Shown here: positions 1-9,645 of the stretch, piece after piece
Layout of the letters: the number at the start of each line of letters is the position of its first letter
Position numbering within the stretch: the stretch's first letter is position 1
Origin: Alginatibacterium sediminis
GTDB lineage: Bacteria > Pseudomonadota > Gammaproteobacteria > Enterobacterales > Celerinatantimonadaceae
Assembly: GCF_003610775.1 (NCBI RefSeq)
Contig: NZ_RAQO01000005.1
Span: 434,001-498,000, forward strand
DNA length: 64,000 bases
Direction: 5' to 3'
Notes under the pieces: generated by a model
Told to the model about the DNA's origin: nothing
Seen by the model: the letters and a program-made list of their open reading frames with translations, nothing else
Database searches by the model: none
Translations under genes and position numbers: made by a program

Positions 1-1170
1 ACACCACGGCAACAACAATTGCTGATTAGTACCGCTTTTAGTTTAAGCCTTGCTTATGGCAGTGTCTTAGCCTTACTGATTGGCTTGGGACTGCGCTTTT
101 CTGGCTTTGAAGTTTTGTCACTCTATAGCGACAGCCAAATAATAAAAGTTACCGGCATTATCGCGCTTATGATTGCTCTGCAACCTTTATTGATGTGGCT
201 ACGCGTGGTCGAGCGGGTCAATGCGTATGCAGTCGTCGTCCTTATTCAAGTTGTTTGCCAATTAAGCTTGGCGATTGCAGGATTAAAATCAGGTCAGGGA
301 ATTGATGCGATTCTAAATGCTAGCTTGCTTGGAAACGCGGTGGCCTTATTAATGGCTGTATTGTTTAATCGAAAGCAGTTGGCTTTGCGATTAGAGACAG
401 GCCTGGTGACTTCCATGTTGGTCTACCAGCGTTACTTAATTGCAGCTTCTATGTGCTTATTCGTATTACACGGTTTTGATCGAATCTTTTTAGCCTCAAG
501 TCTTGGTGCTGAAACCTTAGCTCAGTACGCAGTTATGGTGAAGCTTATTGAGGCAATGGCCATGTGCTTTGGTGTTTTGGAAGCCTGGTGGCATCCACGC
601 AGGTTTATGGTGCTTAGTCAAGATGGTGGCGAGCGCAAGGTTCTACAAGTTCATCAGATGATGCTAATGGCACTGATGCTAATCATGCTCAGCTGTTTGG
701 TGCTGGCGCCAATTGTATTACCGCTTTTGATCCCCGAGCAATACTTGCAAGGCTTGCAATGGTTGCCGTTACTGGTTTTAGCGGGTGGATTTAAGCTAGC
801 GACATCGGTTTTCGATATGGCCTGCTACCTCAATGCGAAACCGGTATGGTTATTTAGGGGTAACGCCGCCGCAGCGGTTTTGGCGCTGGTCTGTTATGCA
901 CTTTTAGTTCCAAGCTACGGCATTTGGGGCTTATTGCTGAGTTTAAACATCGTTTATGCCTCCCGACTAGTGGTGTTCTTTTACCTTAGTCAATCCATCC
1001 GTCCATTGGCTTACCAATCTTCATGGTTGTTCATTGCTTTGTTGTTGCCGCTTGTTTTTGTTGGTTTGTCATTAAGCACCCTAAATGACTGGTTTTCTCT
1101 AGCCGCTCTGGTGAGTTTGGCTTGGGCATTTTTAACACGCAGTAATGCCTCCAGGTTGAAACTGAACTAA
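1..1170 (+). CDS. Polysaccharide flippase (Wzx/MATE-like), 5' end outside the window
   Basis: The reading frame is already open at base 1, so the N-terminus lies outside the window. About 389 residues are visible, made almost entirely of hydrophobic helices separated by short polar loops, as in the multidrug/oligosaccharidyl-lipid/polysaccharide flippase superfamily. Proteins of this type move undecaprenyl-linked sugar units across the inner membrane. Next come an acyltransferase and a glycosyltransferase on the same strand, which supports a role in surface polysaccharide assembly. The exact substrate cannot be told. Family assignment rests on topology and context rather than on a diagnostic motif. 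Confidence 0.75.
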   Translation, partial: TPRQQQLLISTAFSLSLAYGSVLALLIGLGLRFSGFEVLSLYSDSQIIKVTGIIALMIALQPLLMWLRVVERVNAYAVVVLIQVVCQLSLAIAGLKSGQGIDAILNASLLGNAVALLMAVLFNRKQLALRLETGLVTSMLVYQRYLIAASMCLFVLHGFDRIFLASSLGAETLAQYAVMVKLIEAMAMCFGVLEAWWHPRRFMVLSQDGGERKVLQVHQMMLMALMLIMLSCLVLAPIVLPLLIPEQYLQGLQWLPLLVLAGGFKLATSVFDMACYLNAKPVWLFRGNAAAAVLALVCYALLVPSYGIWGLLLSLNIVYASRLVVFFYLSQSIRPLAYQSSWLFIALLLPLVFVGLSLSTLNDWFSLAALVSLAWAFLTRSNASRLKLN

Positions 1171-1283
1171 GCGTTGCATAATGCAAATATGTTTTTATCT
1201 ATTTGATATTTATAGGTAAATTTTATTGGCCTCATATTTGCAATCTCTGATTAAGTACACGATATAGCATTAAGGAAAGCCTA

Positions 1284-2012
1284 ATGACTCGAGACATGAT
1301 AGCCAATACCCGTGTTTGGTTGAAACATAGTCAGCATCCGCTCGCGCAATTTAGTTTTAAACAGCTTAAGGCCATACGGCAATTCAATCTGCCAAAGATC
1401 CCGTTGATTTTTGACCTGTGTTACCGACTTTGGGTATTTGCTAGTAGCGTAGTGACGGCAGTGCTGCGGGTTTTGTGGTGGACACCATTGTTTAGAGGTC
1501 AAACGCAAGGCACTAGTCGCAGGCTTTACCTATACGGCGGTATACCGCTATTGGGAGAGGGCTTAGTCATGCAGATTGGTGATGATTGCCGAATTAGTGC
1601 CCATACCACTTTCAGTGGACGCAGTGAGCAGGGTAAACCGGCACGACTATCTATTGGTAACAATGTTGACATCGGTTGGCAATGCACGATAGCGGTTGGG
1701 ACCAAGGTAACGATTGCTGACAATGTACGCATTGCTCAAGGCTGTTTTATTGCTGGCTATTCAGGGCACCCGTTGCAAGCAGACTTGCGAGCCGCCGGCC
1801 ATGCCGAACCCGCCCATTCGCGCAGTTCTGTAGTATTAGAGAGAGATGTTTGGTTGGCCTCAAAGGTAAGTGTACTGCCGGGAGTTACCATTGGGCAAGG
1901 TACGGTGGTAGCAACCGGAAGTATTGTGACTCGCAGCTTACCTGATGGAGTTTTAGCTGCTGGAATTCCAGCAAAAGTGATTCGTAAGTTGGAGGATAGT
2001 TCTAATGCCTAA
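1284..2012 (+). CDS. Hexapeptide-repeat (left-handed beta-helix) acyltransferase
   Basis: A 242-residue protein whose C-terminal half (about 95-235) carries hexapeptide repeats with the [LIV]-G-x4 rhythm, for example IGNNVDIG, VTIADNVRIAQG and VLPGVTIGQGTVV, followed by the usual AGIPAKVIRKLE ending. This is the fold of sugar O- or N-acetyltransferases of the LbetaH family, acting in the cytoplasm on polysaccharide precursors. The start at 1284 has AAGGAAAG 7 bases upstream. The stop overlaps the next gene's start by 8 bases, so the two are probably translationally coupled. The acceptor sugar is unknown. Confidence 0.88.
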   Translation: MTRDMIANTRVWLKHSQHPLAQFSFKQLKAIRQFNLPKIPLIFDLCYRLWVFASSVVTAVLRVLWWTPLFRGQTQGTSRRLYLYGGIPLLGEGLVMQIGDDCRISAHTTFSGRSEQGKPARLSIGNNVDIGWQCTIAVGTKVTIADNVRIAQGCFIAGYSGHPLQADLRAAGHAEPAHSRSSVVLERDVWLASKVSVLPGVTIGQGTVVATGSIVTRSLPDGVLAAGIPAKVIRKLEDSSNA

Positions 2013-3168
2013 AGACTTAATTGTATTTGGAGAAGACTGGCAACGTCATCCAAGTAGTAGTCAGCACGTGGTCACACAATTGGCTGCTTATCATCGAGTG
2101 CTATGGGTTAATTCGATTGGTTTACGTCAACCCCGATTATCGCTAAAAGATGGTAAACGGATTGTAGAAAAGCTGTTCTCGATGGTGAAAGCAAGATTAT
2201 TTAGTCAATCAAATCAACCAAAAAGCGACTTACCGCAAGCCCTCATCGTATTGTCTCCGATTGTATTTCCAGCGCCACAAAGCTCCTTATTACGCGCTCT
2301 GAACCGACAACTACTGAAATGGCAGGTGAATCGAGTTGCGAAACGAATGGGGCTACAATCTAGAGCCTTGTGGATCGCGTTACCCACAGCGGTGGATATA
2401 GTTGGGCACCTACAAGAAGATAATGTGATTTACTATTGTGGTGATGACTTCTCGGCCTTGGCTGGCGTTGATCACCAGCATGTAACTGCTTGCGAAAAAG
2501 AACTTGCAGCAAAAGCTAATCACATTTTGGTCGCAAGTGAGAAGCTAAGCCAAAAGTTCTCCAAACTAGGTTATGCGTCGAAAACAGCCATGTTGCCCCA
2601 CGGCGTTGATTTCGATTTATTTTCCAAACCTGCCGCACTGGCTGCCAATCTTTGTAAAGAGCAGCCAGTTGCAGGGTTTTATGGCAGCATCGCGTCTTGG
2701 TTAGACCTAGATTTGATCGCAAAAGCGGCGCGTCGTTTACCGAATTGGCGCTTTGTTTTTATCGGGAACATTCAAACCGATGTAAGTATGCTGCGGAGTT
2801 TACCAAATATAGAATTCTTACCCGCAGTGGAGCATAGTGTATTACCTCAATACGTGCAGCATTGGACTATTTCGATGCTTCCATTTCGGCAGTGTTCGCA
2901 AATTCGCAGTTGCGACCCGTTAAAGCTACGCGAATATTTAGCGGCAGGACGGCCCATTGTCAGTACCGATTTTCCAGCCTTGCGACCTTATACTGGACTG
3001 ATTACTGTTGTAGATGACGTGGAAGACTTTGTAAACGCCTTGCTTAAAGCTGATCAAAGCTCGCAAGATCTACTGCATCGCCGTGGCGCATTCCAACGCT
3101 TAAGTGTTCGCAGTGAAAGCTGGAAGCACAGAGCCTTGCAAGTTCATCGACTAATTGACGCTTACTAA
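2005..3168 (+). CDS. Glycosyltransferase, GT-B fold (GT4-like)
   Basis: A 387-residue protein with a C-terminal Rossmann-like half. It contains the NILVASEKLSQKF-type acceptor/donor boundary, a PHGVDFDLF segment typical of group 1 transferases, and the DPLKLREYLAAGRPIVSTD motif near residue 310 that binds the nucleotide-sugar donor. It probably adds a sugar in exopolysaccharide or O-antigen synthesis at the inner face of the membrane. It overlaps the upstream acyltransferase by 8 bases and is the last gene of this cluster on the plus strand. Donor and acceptor are not predictable here. Confidence 0.88.
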   Translation: MPKDLIVFGEDWQRHPSSSQHVVTQLAAYHRVLWVNSIGLRQPRLSLKDGKRIVEKLFSMVKARLFSQSNQPKSDLPQALIVLSPIVFPAPQSSLLRALNRQLLKWQVNRVAKRMGLQSRALWIALPTAVDIVGHLQEDNVIYYCGDDFSALAGVDHQHVTACEKELAAKANHILVASEKLSQKFSKLGYASKTAMLPHGVDFDLFSKPAALAANLCKEQPVAGFYGSIASWLDLDLIAKAARRLPNWRFVFIGNIQTDVSMLRSLPNIEFLPAVEHSVLPQYVQHWTISMLPFRQCSQIRSCDPLKLREYLAAGRPIVSTDFPALRPYTGLITVVDDVEDFVNALLKADQSSQDLLHRRGAFQRLSVRSESWKHRALQVHRLIDAY

Positions 3169-3284
3169 GAATAATCATAAGTGCAGATATTCCGCAGCTG
3201 GCCTTGCTCCCAATGCAGGGCTTGTTGCTAAGCGCTAGAGTGTTAAAATCGTGACCAGATTTAGAGACGAGTCGTTTAGTATAC

Positions 3285-4253
3285 ATGCCACCTTCCGTTA
3301 GCAGCTTTAACCAAGCTGAGTTTGAAAACCTACTTTGGGACTCGATTGGTTCCGGCGCACAAGATTATTTTCGCGATTGTCACCAGCGTGTTGATAGCTT
3401 TGTTACTCAAAATTTTCAGTATCCCGGTGCATTTCATCTCAACCGATTGGCGATAGGCTGGGACTTGATCAAAGCCCCGTTAAATCTATTTTGGGCTCCT
3501 TTCTATTTGTTGTTTATGTTGATGGCATGGATAGCTAAAAAACTAGGTTTTAAAACGATAGCGTTGGCATTGCAAAAAATCCCCAGTGGATTTTCAACCC
3601 GTGTTCAACTCTTTCTTGAACAACAATGTTATCAGCAGTTATTGCAGCGCCCGATTAAGCCTGGCGATAAAGATGGCTTGCGTGATGCCATCGAAAATCG
3701 CTTGCGCATGGCAATGTCCGCTAGTGATTATGCTGTGGTTGGCCCGAGTTTAGAGCAGCAAATTAGACCCCTGCTTGATGAAGCGATTAATCACTATACC
3801 CTGAGCCGCACAGCCAGCGCGGATATTAGCAACTCGATGCTAAGTATGGTGATAGGGGTATTTGCTTTTCAAAAGTATACACCTGGAGGTATTGCACTAG
3901 GTTTATATGGGGCAGGATGGTTGGCAAAATGGATAGCCATTGATGAGTTTTGGGCAGGGCCTTGGTTAGGTCAACTTTACTACACTGTCTTCGATGCAAG
4001 TCCAAGCATATGGGTTAGTATGGGGAGCATAACTATTAGTATTGTGTTCTTTGCCGTAGTTGCTTGTTTTTCTGGTCTAATCATCGATCCATTGCAAGCC
4101 CGACTCGGTATCCATCAATGGCGCTTGCGGCGCATGCTGGTTAAACTGGAGCAAGATTTTAAACGTAAAAGCCGTTCTAGTTTTCGACCCAAAGAACCTT
4201 ATATCGCACGAATATTAGATATTTTGGATATCGCGAGAATTCACCTTAGTTAG
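3285..4253 (+). CDS. Unrecognised membrane protein
   Basis: 322 residues. There are hydrophobic helices near residues 60-85, 185-210 and 240-265. The polar N-terminal part includes a stretch predicted to lie before the first helix, and the C-terminal 50 residues are strongly basic (for example RLRRMLVKLEQDFKRKSR). I do not recognise a catalytic motif. It stands alone, 116 bases after the polysaccharide cluster and 31 bases before a transporter on the same strand, so it may share a transcript with that gene. Function is unknown. Confidence 0.75.
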   Translation: MPPSVSSFNQAEFENLLWDSIGSGAQDYFRDCHQRVDSFVTQNFQYPGAFHLNRLAIGWDLIKAPLNLFWAPFYLLFMLMAWIAKKLGFKTIALALQKIPSGFSTRVQLFLEQQCYQQLLQRPIKPGDKDGLRDAIENRLRMAMSASDYAVVGPSLEQQIRPLLDEAINHYTLSRTASADISNSMLSMVIGVFAFQKYTPGGIALGLYGAGWLAKWIAIDEFWAGPWLGQLYYTVFDASPSIWVSMGSITISIVFFAVVACFSGLIIDPLQARLGIHQWRLRRMLVKLEQDFKRKSRSSFRPKEPYIARILDILDIARIHLS

Positions 4254-4284
4254 GCCGTATGGCTTGTATGCAAGGATAGTAATA

Positions 4285-5181
4285 ATGAACATCGAACGTA
4301 AAACATTGCTGATTTCAGCTTCATTAGCATTTGTACTGGCTCTGTGGGGCATATCGATGGCGTTGTACACGGGGTCTGGAGTTATTATGCTTGATGGCGC
4401 TTACAACTTGCTTTCATCAGTGATGGCCATTTTAGGTTTACGCATAGCAATGCTCACCAGCGAGCCCTATAACAAGCGCTATCCCATGGGTTATTTTGCA
4501 TTCGAACCACTGTTGGTGGTGGTGAAAGGGATAAGCATTTTGCTTTTGGTTGTATTCGCCATTAGTTCTAATATTCAAACCTTATTAGATGGTGGACGTG
4601 AACCCCAAGTTGGCTTGATGCTGATTTATGTGGTCCCTGCGGTCATATGCTGTGTTCTGGCTTGGTTCTTTTGTCAGCGTGCTTTTGAGCAAAAACCTTC
4701 ATCAATTCTTAATGCTGAAAAACAAGGCTGGTTACTAAACGCAATCATCACCGGCAGTATTGGCGTGGCATTGGTATTAGTCATGGGCATTCAAGAAACC
4801 GCATTTGGTTGGGTCGCTCGTTATGTTGACCAAGTATTAGTGATTGTTTTCTCTATTCTATTTTTACGAGACCCCTACCTATTAGTTAAAAACGGTATGA
4901 AGGAAATTAGCTTAAGTTCACCTGATACTGAGCTAACTCAAGATGTTACTCATGCCTTAAAAAACCAGGTTTCCCATGCTGAATTTGAAGTCACCCAAAC
5001 CCTAGTGATGAAAATGGGCCGTCGCTGGTGGGTCACGGTTGAGGTACGCAGCATAGAGCCGCACATGTCTGTTAAAAGCTATGAAGCGTTTCGCCAAGAG
5101 TTACGGGCAATGGTTAGCACCTATTACGATGATCATTTTACCGACGTGATTTTGCTCGACCTTGATAGTGATACAGCGTAG
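4285..5181 (+). CDS. Cation diffusion facilitator-like transporter
   Basis: About 298 residues with six hydrophobic helices. The second helix holds Asp in LDGAYNLLSS and the loop after it holds NKRYPMGYFAFEP, both typical of CDF/cation-efflux proteins (usually HxxxD/DxxxD metal sites and a GxxxF-P turn). A C-terminal cytosolic domain of about 85 residues follows (SLSSPDTELTQDVTHAL onwards). The start at 4285 is chosen because AAGGA lies 8 bases upstream; a longer form beginning with TTG at 4264 lacks such a site. The metal is not predictable. Confidence 0.78.
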   Translation: MNIERKTLLISASLAFVLALWGISMALYTGSGVIMLDGAYNLLSSVMAILGLRIAMLTSEPYNKRYPMGYFAFEPLLVVVKGISILLLVVFAISSNIQTLLDGGREPQVGLMLIYVVPAVICCVLAWFFCQRAFEQKPSSILNAEKQGWLLNAIITGSIGVALVLVMGIQETAFGWVARYVDQVLVIVFSILFLRDPYLLVKNGMKEISLSSPDTELTQDVTHALKNQVSHAEFEVTQTLVMKMGRRWWVTVEVRSIEPHMSVKSYEAFRQELRAMVSTYYDDHFTDVILLDLDSDTA

Positions 5182-5274
5182 TAATTTCGGTTAAGGCTAG
5201 TATTTGACGCTTGTTACTGTATAAAACAATCAGCAATCATCGAATACCTTCGAATTACTAGAATAGAGGCGAAT

Positions 5275-5817
5275 GTGGCTTTAAAACCAACGATTTACAA
5301 AATGCGGGTGGCTTTATCAGATCTTGAGCGTAACTATTACGATGCGCTTAACTTGACCGTGGCTCAACATCCCTCTGAAACCCTTGAACGAATGATGGCG
5401 CGTATGCTTGCGTATTGCATACACGCGCAGGAAAATTTGGAGTTTACTAAGGGACTTAGTGCTATTGAAGAGCCAGATATTTGGGCTCGTGAACTTGATG
5501 AAAGCATTTCTCTTTGGATAGAAGTTGGTGAACCAAACGTAGATAAAATAAAGAAAGCCAGCCGAATAGCTAAGCAAGTTGTTGTCTACACGTTTAATAG
5601 TAAGTCCAATGTGTGGTGGCAACAAGAGCAAGGAAAAATGGGCTATCTTAAGGCTGAGGTTCGTCAATTTGATTGGTCTTCCATTCAATCTTTGGCGGCT
5701 TTAGTTGGTCGAACCATGGAGTTGTCGGTCACAATTACCGGAAACTCTGCTTACATCTCAGTTGCCGAGCATGCGATTGATATTAGTTGGACCACGCTTC
5801 AAGAGCTACCATCGTAA
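5275..5817 (+). CDS. yaeQ: YaeQ family protein
   Basis: 180 residues, the normal length of YaeQ. The family signature MALKPTIYKMRVALSDLERNYY lies at the N-terminus, followed by conserved ETLERMMARMLAYC and EPDIWARELD segments. YaeQ has a PD-(D/E)XK-like fold and no settled biochemical role. Translation begins at GTG 5275; the overlapping ATG two bases upstream stops after three codons. It is convergent with the LysR gene that follows, with 11 bases between the stops. Confidence 0.93.
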   Translation: MALKPTIYKMRVALSDLERNYYDALNLTVAQHPSETLERMMARMLAYCIHAQENLEFTKGLSAIEEPDIWARELDESISLWIEVGEPNVDKIKKASRIAKQVVVYTFNSKSNVWWQQEQGKMGYLKAEVRQFDWSSIQSLAALVGRTMELSVTITGNSAYISVAEHAIDISWTTLQELPS

Positions 5818-5828
5818 GCTAAATACAC

Positions 5829-6740
5829 CTAGATGGATTCAATATAACCAAACCAGTCGCGCAGCGAATCAGTGAGTTGCGCTACAATTTCGGGATAGGG
5901 GTAATCTAAACGGTAATACAGCATCAACTGAATGCTTTGATCTACTTCTTCTTTGTGCAAATCTAGAGCCACAACTTCCCCCGCTGTGATCGACGAATGC
6001 GCGATGTATTCCGGCAGTAATGCGACCCCTAAATTTTGTTTTACTAGCGCAACTACCGTTGACAGATCGCTGCATTCTAGAACTTCAATGCTGTTAAACA
6101 GCGCGCTTTGATACGGTTGCGTTTTTGCATAAGGCGAGGACCAAATTGCGCATTGTCCTAGCAGCATATCAGTGCTTACCTTCGATTGATTTGCCAATGG
6201 ATTGCTTGGATGCGCAATTAAGCGCACGTTTTCGTTTCCTACTAATACCCCTCCAACATTTGGGTAAAGGGAGTCACTGATAATTCCAAGTGCGAAATCA
6301 ACATGCTGCTCATCTAGTGCGTTTTGCACATTGCTCAAGTCAACATTGCGCAGTGCAATTTGAAGGTTCGGCGAATTGACTTTGAGGTCGCTTATCACTT
6401 GAGCCACTCCGTTAATACTTACTAGCTCGCTAAAACTCATGGTGAGGGATAAAGGGGCTGCCTTATCATGAATAGACAGAGCGAGGTGCTCAAACTTTTT
6501 TAGGTAGTCGATAGCAATGATAGCTTTAGGTAACAATAAGGCCCCTTTCTCACTTAATACCACAACTAAGCCGTTGCTTTGGCGCTCAAACAGTTGGTAA
6601 TCCAAATGCTGTTCAAATTCATTGATCCAGCGACTCACCGTTGAAGCCGACTTGCCTAGCCGTTTCGCGGCTTTGTTAAAGGTACCGCTTTGCGCCGCCG
6701 CAACAAAGCACTCTAAATAGTGACTATTGATTCCTAGCAT
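5829..6740 (-). CDS. LysR-family transcriptional regulator
   Basis: About 303 residues. The N-terminal winged helix (roughly 5-65) carries the family pattern FVAAAQSGTFNKAAKRLGKSASTVSRWI, and the remainder is a periplasmic-binding-protein-like effector domain. The start at 6740 has AAGG 5-6 bases upstream and matches the usual LysR N-terminus; an in-frame start at 6785 would add 15 residues. It is divergent from the C45-type Ntn-hydrolase gene, so it is the likely regulator of that gene. The ligand is unknown. Confidence 0.88.
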   Translation of the reverse strand: MLGINSHYLECFVAAAQSGTFNKAAKRLGKSASTVSRWINEFEQHLDYQLFERQSNGLVVVLSEKGALLLPKAIIAIDYLKKFEHLALSIHDKAAPLSLTMSFSELVSINGVAQVISDLKVNSPNLQIALRNVDLSNVQNALDEQHVDFALGIISDSLYPNVGGVLVGNENVRLIAHPSNPLANQSKVSTDMLLGQCAIWSSPYAKTQPYQSALFNSIEVLECSDLSTVVALVKQNLGVALLPEYIAHSSITAGEVVALDLHKEEVDQSIQLMLYYRLDYPYPEIVAQLTDSLRDWFGYIESI

Positions 6741-6799
6741 TTGCCTTACCTTTTTGATGTTTGCCCTAAGCTTGCGATTAACCATTTCATAATTGGGCC

Positions 6800-6897
6800 A
6801 TTTGGTCCTATAAGCATATCGAATTTGGTGAGATTATACAGCTGAAGTCAATATTAAATCATTTGAACCATAGCTTGGATGCAATTTGGTTCTACAA
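6800..6897. promoter_or_regulatory. Direct repeat in the LysR/Ntn-hydrolase divergent region
   Basis: ATTTGGTCCTATAA (6800-6813) recurs as ATTTGGTTCTACAA (6884-6897), 84 bases apart and with two mismatches. Each copy lies next to one of the two divergent genes. Paired sites like this could bind the LysR protein, but the copies lack the usual T-N11-A symmetry, so the role is inference. Confidence 0.3.
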
Positions 6898-6924
6898 AAC
6901 AACGAAAGAAATGAGGCAAACCAA

Positions 6925-8064
6925 ATGAAAAAAGCATTAATAGCACTAGCCGTAATCACAGCTGCAACATCAATTGCATCCGCAGAACATTTAGCGGGGG
7001 ATGTTTTAGATTACTACCATGCTGAGCGTGAAGCAGTACAAAATGGCGCAATTGTGATTGACCTCAGTGGGCAGGGAATGGAAGCAATTGCCCAACAGCT
7101 TGCATCGCTGCCTCGCGGCGAAGCAGAAGAAGCGGTGTTACAAATTGCTAAAAATGCGGTTGAGAATAACCGAAAAGTAGCGCCCGAGTATGTCGAAATC
7201 ATGGAGCGTCAAGCGCAGATAAAAGGGGTTCCGGTTTATCAACTATTTGCCTCGATTGCCCAAGCTGACTGGGACATAAACAAAAACTTTATACAAGCCG
7301 AAGACACCGCAGCATTAACTAGCGCAGTGGAATCAATTAGAGGTTGTACAACCTTAGCTTTCGCTGAAACCGGAATTGTAGGCTTGAACAATGATATGGG
7401 TATTGGCTTTCTACATGAAGGTGATACTTCTGTGATTAAAACCGATGACACAATTTTTCTGGCAACCGATGGCGGTCATTTTCAGGGCATGGGAAGGCAT
7501 ACCGCAGCAGTTCTTAACTTTATGGGCGACCCAAGTGGTCCCGCTGCCACTGTCGATACATCGAATGTGATAACCACTGACGCCGCTTTTGCTGCAATTA
7601 CTTCTTCAGCAAGTGTTGAAGAAGCCTTTAACAAGCTAAAAGATTTCACGACCCATGTCGCCCTGAATTTCACTGTAGCTGATGACTCAGGAGATCATGG
7701 TTCAATAGAGATGACAACTAACGGAACTCGGATTGTGCGCGGTGATGGTGGGATTGCCCATGCCAATCATAATGCTGAAATGCGCGCCGAGTTTTTATCT
7801 CACACGCCGCTGCGTGAAGCTAATGCTACCTTTGCCGATACCTTTGCTCGCGAGGATGCTGGTAACGCATTTATTAGTTACGCCAAAGAGCGAGATGTGA
7901 ATGCAATGCAATACATTCTTTCGCAGCGCCCAATCAATATGGCTAAGTACGATTCAGACTTTGTCACCGTTGAATCCGTGGTGTTTGACACTAAAAATGG
8001 CTGCGCATACGTAGCTGGCGACAATCCGCGTTTCTCAGACTACACCCAAGTTTGCTTTGACTAG
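6925..8064 (+). CDS. Secreted C45-type Ntn hydrolase / acyltransferase-like protein
   Basis: About 379 residues from the ATG at 6925, which opens a clear signal peptide (MKKALIALAVITAATSIASA). A central region beginning SIRGCTTLAF fits the peptidase C45 / acyl-CoA:6-aminopenicillanate acyltransferase family, in which autocleavage before the Cys of GCTT exposes the nucleophile. Downstream segments VGLNNDMG and HANHNAEM fit the same beta-sandwich fold. It is periplasmic or secreted and divergent from the LysR gene. The natural substrate (an acylated amide or lactone) is not known, and the family call is moderate. Confidence 0.68.
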   Translation: MKKALIALAVITAATSIASAEHLAGDVLDYYHAEREAVQNGAIVIDLSGQGMEAIAQQLASLPRGEAEEAVLQIAKNAVENNRKVAPEYVEIMERQAQIKGVPVYQLFASIAQADWDINKNFIQAEDTAALTSAVESIRGCTTLAFAETGIVGLNNDMGIGFLHEGDTSVIKTDDTIFLATDGGHFQGMGRHTAAVLNFMGDPSGPAATVDTSNVITTDAAFAAITSSASVEEAFNKLKDFTTHVALNFTVADDSGDHGSIEMTTNGTRIVRGDGGIAHANHNAEMRAEFLSHTPLREANATFADTFAREDAGNAFISYAKERDVNAMQYILSQRPINMAKYDSDFVTVESVVFDTKNGCAYVAGDNPRFSDYTQVCFD

Positions 8065-8183
8065 TTTGGTTCAATGATATCGATAAATCACTTCGCTAGT
8101 ACCAAACGTTTAGCTTTGGAATAGCACATCTACTCGAGGCTGTGATAAGCACTGCCTCACATCTAATACTTTTAGGAATAAAA

Positions 8184-8477
8184 ATGAAAAAGATTATCCT
8201 TGTTCTAAGCATGTTACTCGCAAATGTAGCGTGGGCAGACAACTTTTGCCCTACCGGGCAAGTACTTACCGAAGATGGATGTAAGGGCTTAATTGAACAG
8301 CCGCAAGCAAAAGCTGCTTTGGCAAATGACCCTCGTTTAACTGACCCACGTTGTTTCGACGATGGTGAATTTGAACCTTTTGATGATGACTGTACACGTG
8401 TCTACCCGGAGTTAACTCAGAAAAGGCCATTCCCAGCCCATTTTGACGACGACCGTTATGAAACTTGGGATGACTAG
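8184..8477 (+). CDS. Small secreted acidic protein
   Basis: 97 residues from the ATG at 8184. The signal peptide is MKKIILVLSMLLANVAWA. The mature part is short, acidic and has four cysteines (FCPTGQ, GCKG, RCFD, DCTR), which suggests two disulfides in the periplasm. It lies between the C45-type gene and a mechanosensitive channel on the same strand. I recognise no family. Confidence 0.65.
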   Translation: MKKIILVLSMLLANVAWADNFCPTGQVLTEDGCKGLIEQPQAKAALANDPRLTDPRCFDDGEFEPFDDDCTRVYPELTQKRPFPAHFDDDRYETWDD

Positions 8478-8591
8478 GTATCAGTAATAGTTAGCGTTTA
8501 TCTAGAGAACGATTTTAAAGGAGAAGCTTACAAGTGATGGCTATGCTGGTATAGACTAACTAGTTAAAAGCAAATTACGCAAGGAAGCGAG

Positions 8592-9422
8592 ATGATTGAA
8601 CAAGAAATAGCGCAGCTTGAGTCGGTATACCAAATCATTATTGATTTTTTAGTACGCTACAGTTTTCAGCTGGTCGCAGCAGTACTGATTCTATTTCTAG
8701 GGCTTTGGTTTGCCAGTCGCATGGGTAAACTCGTTTACCGACTTTTAGAGTCCAAATCCCTTGATATCACATTAGCCAACTTTATCGGTAATGTGGTTAA
8801 AGTGCTGCTGATCGCTATGACAGTCATTATTTGCCTCGGTAAATTAGGGATTAGCATCACTCCCTTTGTTGCTGCTTTAGGTGCCATATCTCTGGGTGCG
8901 GGTTTAGCTATCCAAGGTACGCTTTCTAACTATGGAGCGGGCTTGGCAATTATTCTTACCCGTCCATTTGTGCTTAAAAACACCTTAAGCGTGCGCGGGT
9001 ATACTGGCATCGTAGAAGAAATAAACTTAAGCACCACCGTATTGGTCAACGAAGACGGGGAGCGGATTACCATCCCTAACCGTCATATTGTTGGGGAAAT
9101 CTTAAAAAATACTCAGCAGTTCTCGTTGATTGAAGGCAGTGTCGACATTGCGTATCAAAATGATCCTAAAGCAGCTATTGCGATTATTGAACAATGCTTG
9201 GATGCCAATCCCTGTGTGGTTGAAGCACCAAAGCAGCGCGTAGGTATAGAAGCTTTCGCTGACAGTGGGATCCGTCTAAGTTATCGATTCTGGGTAGAAA
9301 CGCCGCAACTTCACGAGCTTAAATTTGCAGTTAACATGAGTGTCTTTGACGCCCTAAAAGCAGCCGACATCAGCATCCCATATCCGCAGAGCGAGGTTCG
9401 ATTGCTTAAAGATGAACAATGA
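8592..9422 (+). CDS. Small-conductance mechanosensitive channel (MscS family)
   Basis: 276 residues, close to E. coli MscS. There are three N-terminal membrane helices. The pore-lining third helix has the Gly/Ala pattern AALGAISLGAGLAIQGTLSNYGAGLAII, and the beta domain has the EEINLSTTVLVNEDGERITIPNRHI signature. It sits in the inner membrane and releases solutes after hypo-osmotic shock. It is a single-gene unit with its own start at 8592. Confidence 0.95.
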   Translation: MIEQEIAQLESVYQIIIDFLVRYSFQLVAAVLILFLGLWFASRMGKLVYRLLESKSLDITLANFIGNVVKVLLIAMTVIICLGKLGISITPFVAALGAISLGAGLAIQGTLSNYGAGLAIILTRPFVLKNTLSVRGYTGIVEEINLSTTVLVNEDGERITIPNRHIVGEILKNTQQFSLIEGSVDIAYQNDPKAAIAIIEQCLDANPCVVEAPKQRVGIEAFADSGIRLSYRFWVETPQLHELKFAVNMSVFDALKAADISIPYPQSEVRLLKDEQ

Positions 9423-9543
9423 GTAAAGTGCCGGCTTATTGTCCAACCATTTTGAGCCTAATTCGATACAGGACCAGCAGTTTTCGAAAATCATGCTTGG
9501 TGCATTTTTTTGGTTATAAATTTAATTCAATCATCGATGATCA

Positions 9544-9567
9544 CTACTGACACAATGCTGTCAGTAG
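9544..9567. promoter_or_regulatory. 9-bp perfect inverted repeat upstream of the VOC/regulator pair
   Basis: CTACTGACA (9544-9552) and TGTCAGTAG (9559-9567) are perfect inverted arms around 6 bases. CCCC rather than a U-tract follows, so it is not an ordinary terminator. Its position about 80 bases before the VOC gene fits an operator, possibly for the YafY-type regulator two genes on. Confidence 0.4.
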
Positions 9568-9645
9568 CCCCGGAGTAGACTGGTTTGTGAGCGGGCACCA
9601 TGGGGTGTTTGTTCAGTTAACTAACTAAACTTCGAGGACAGAAAA

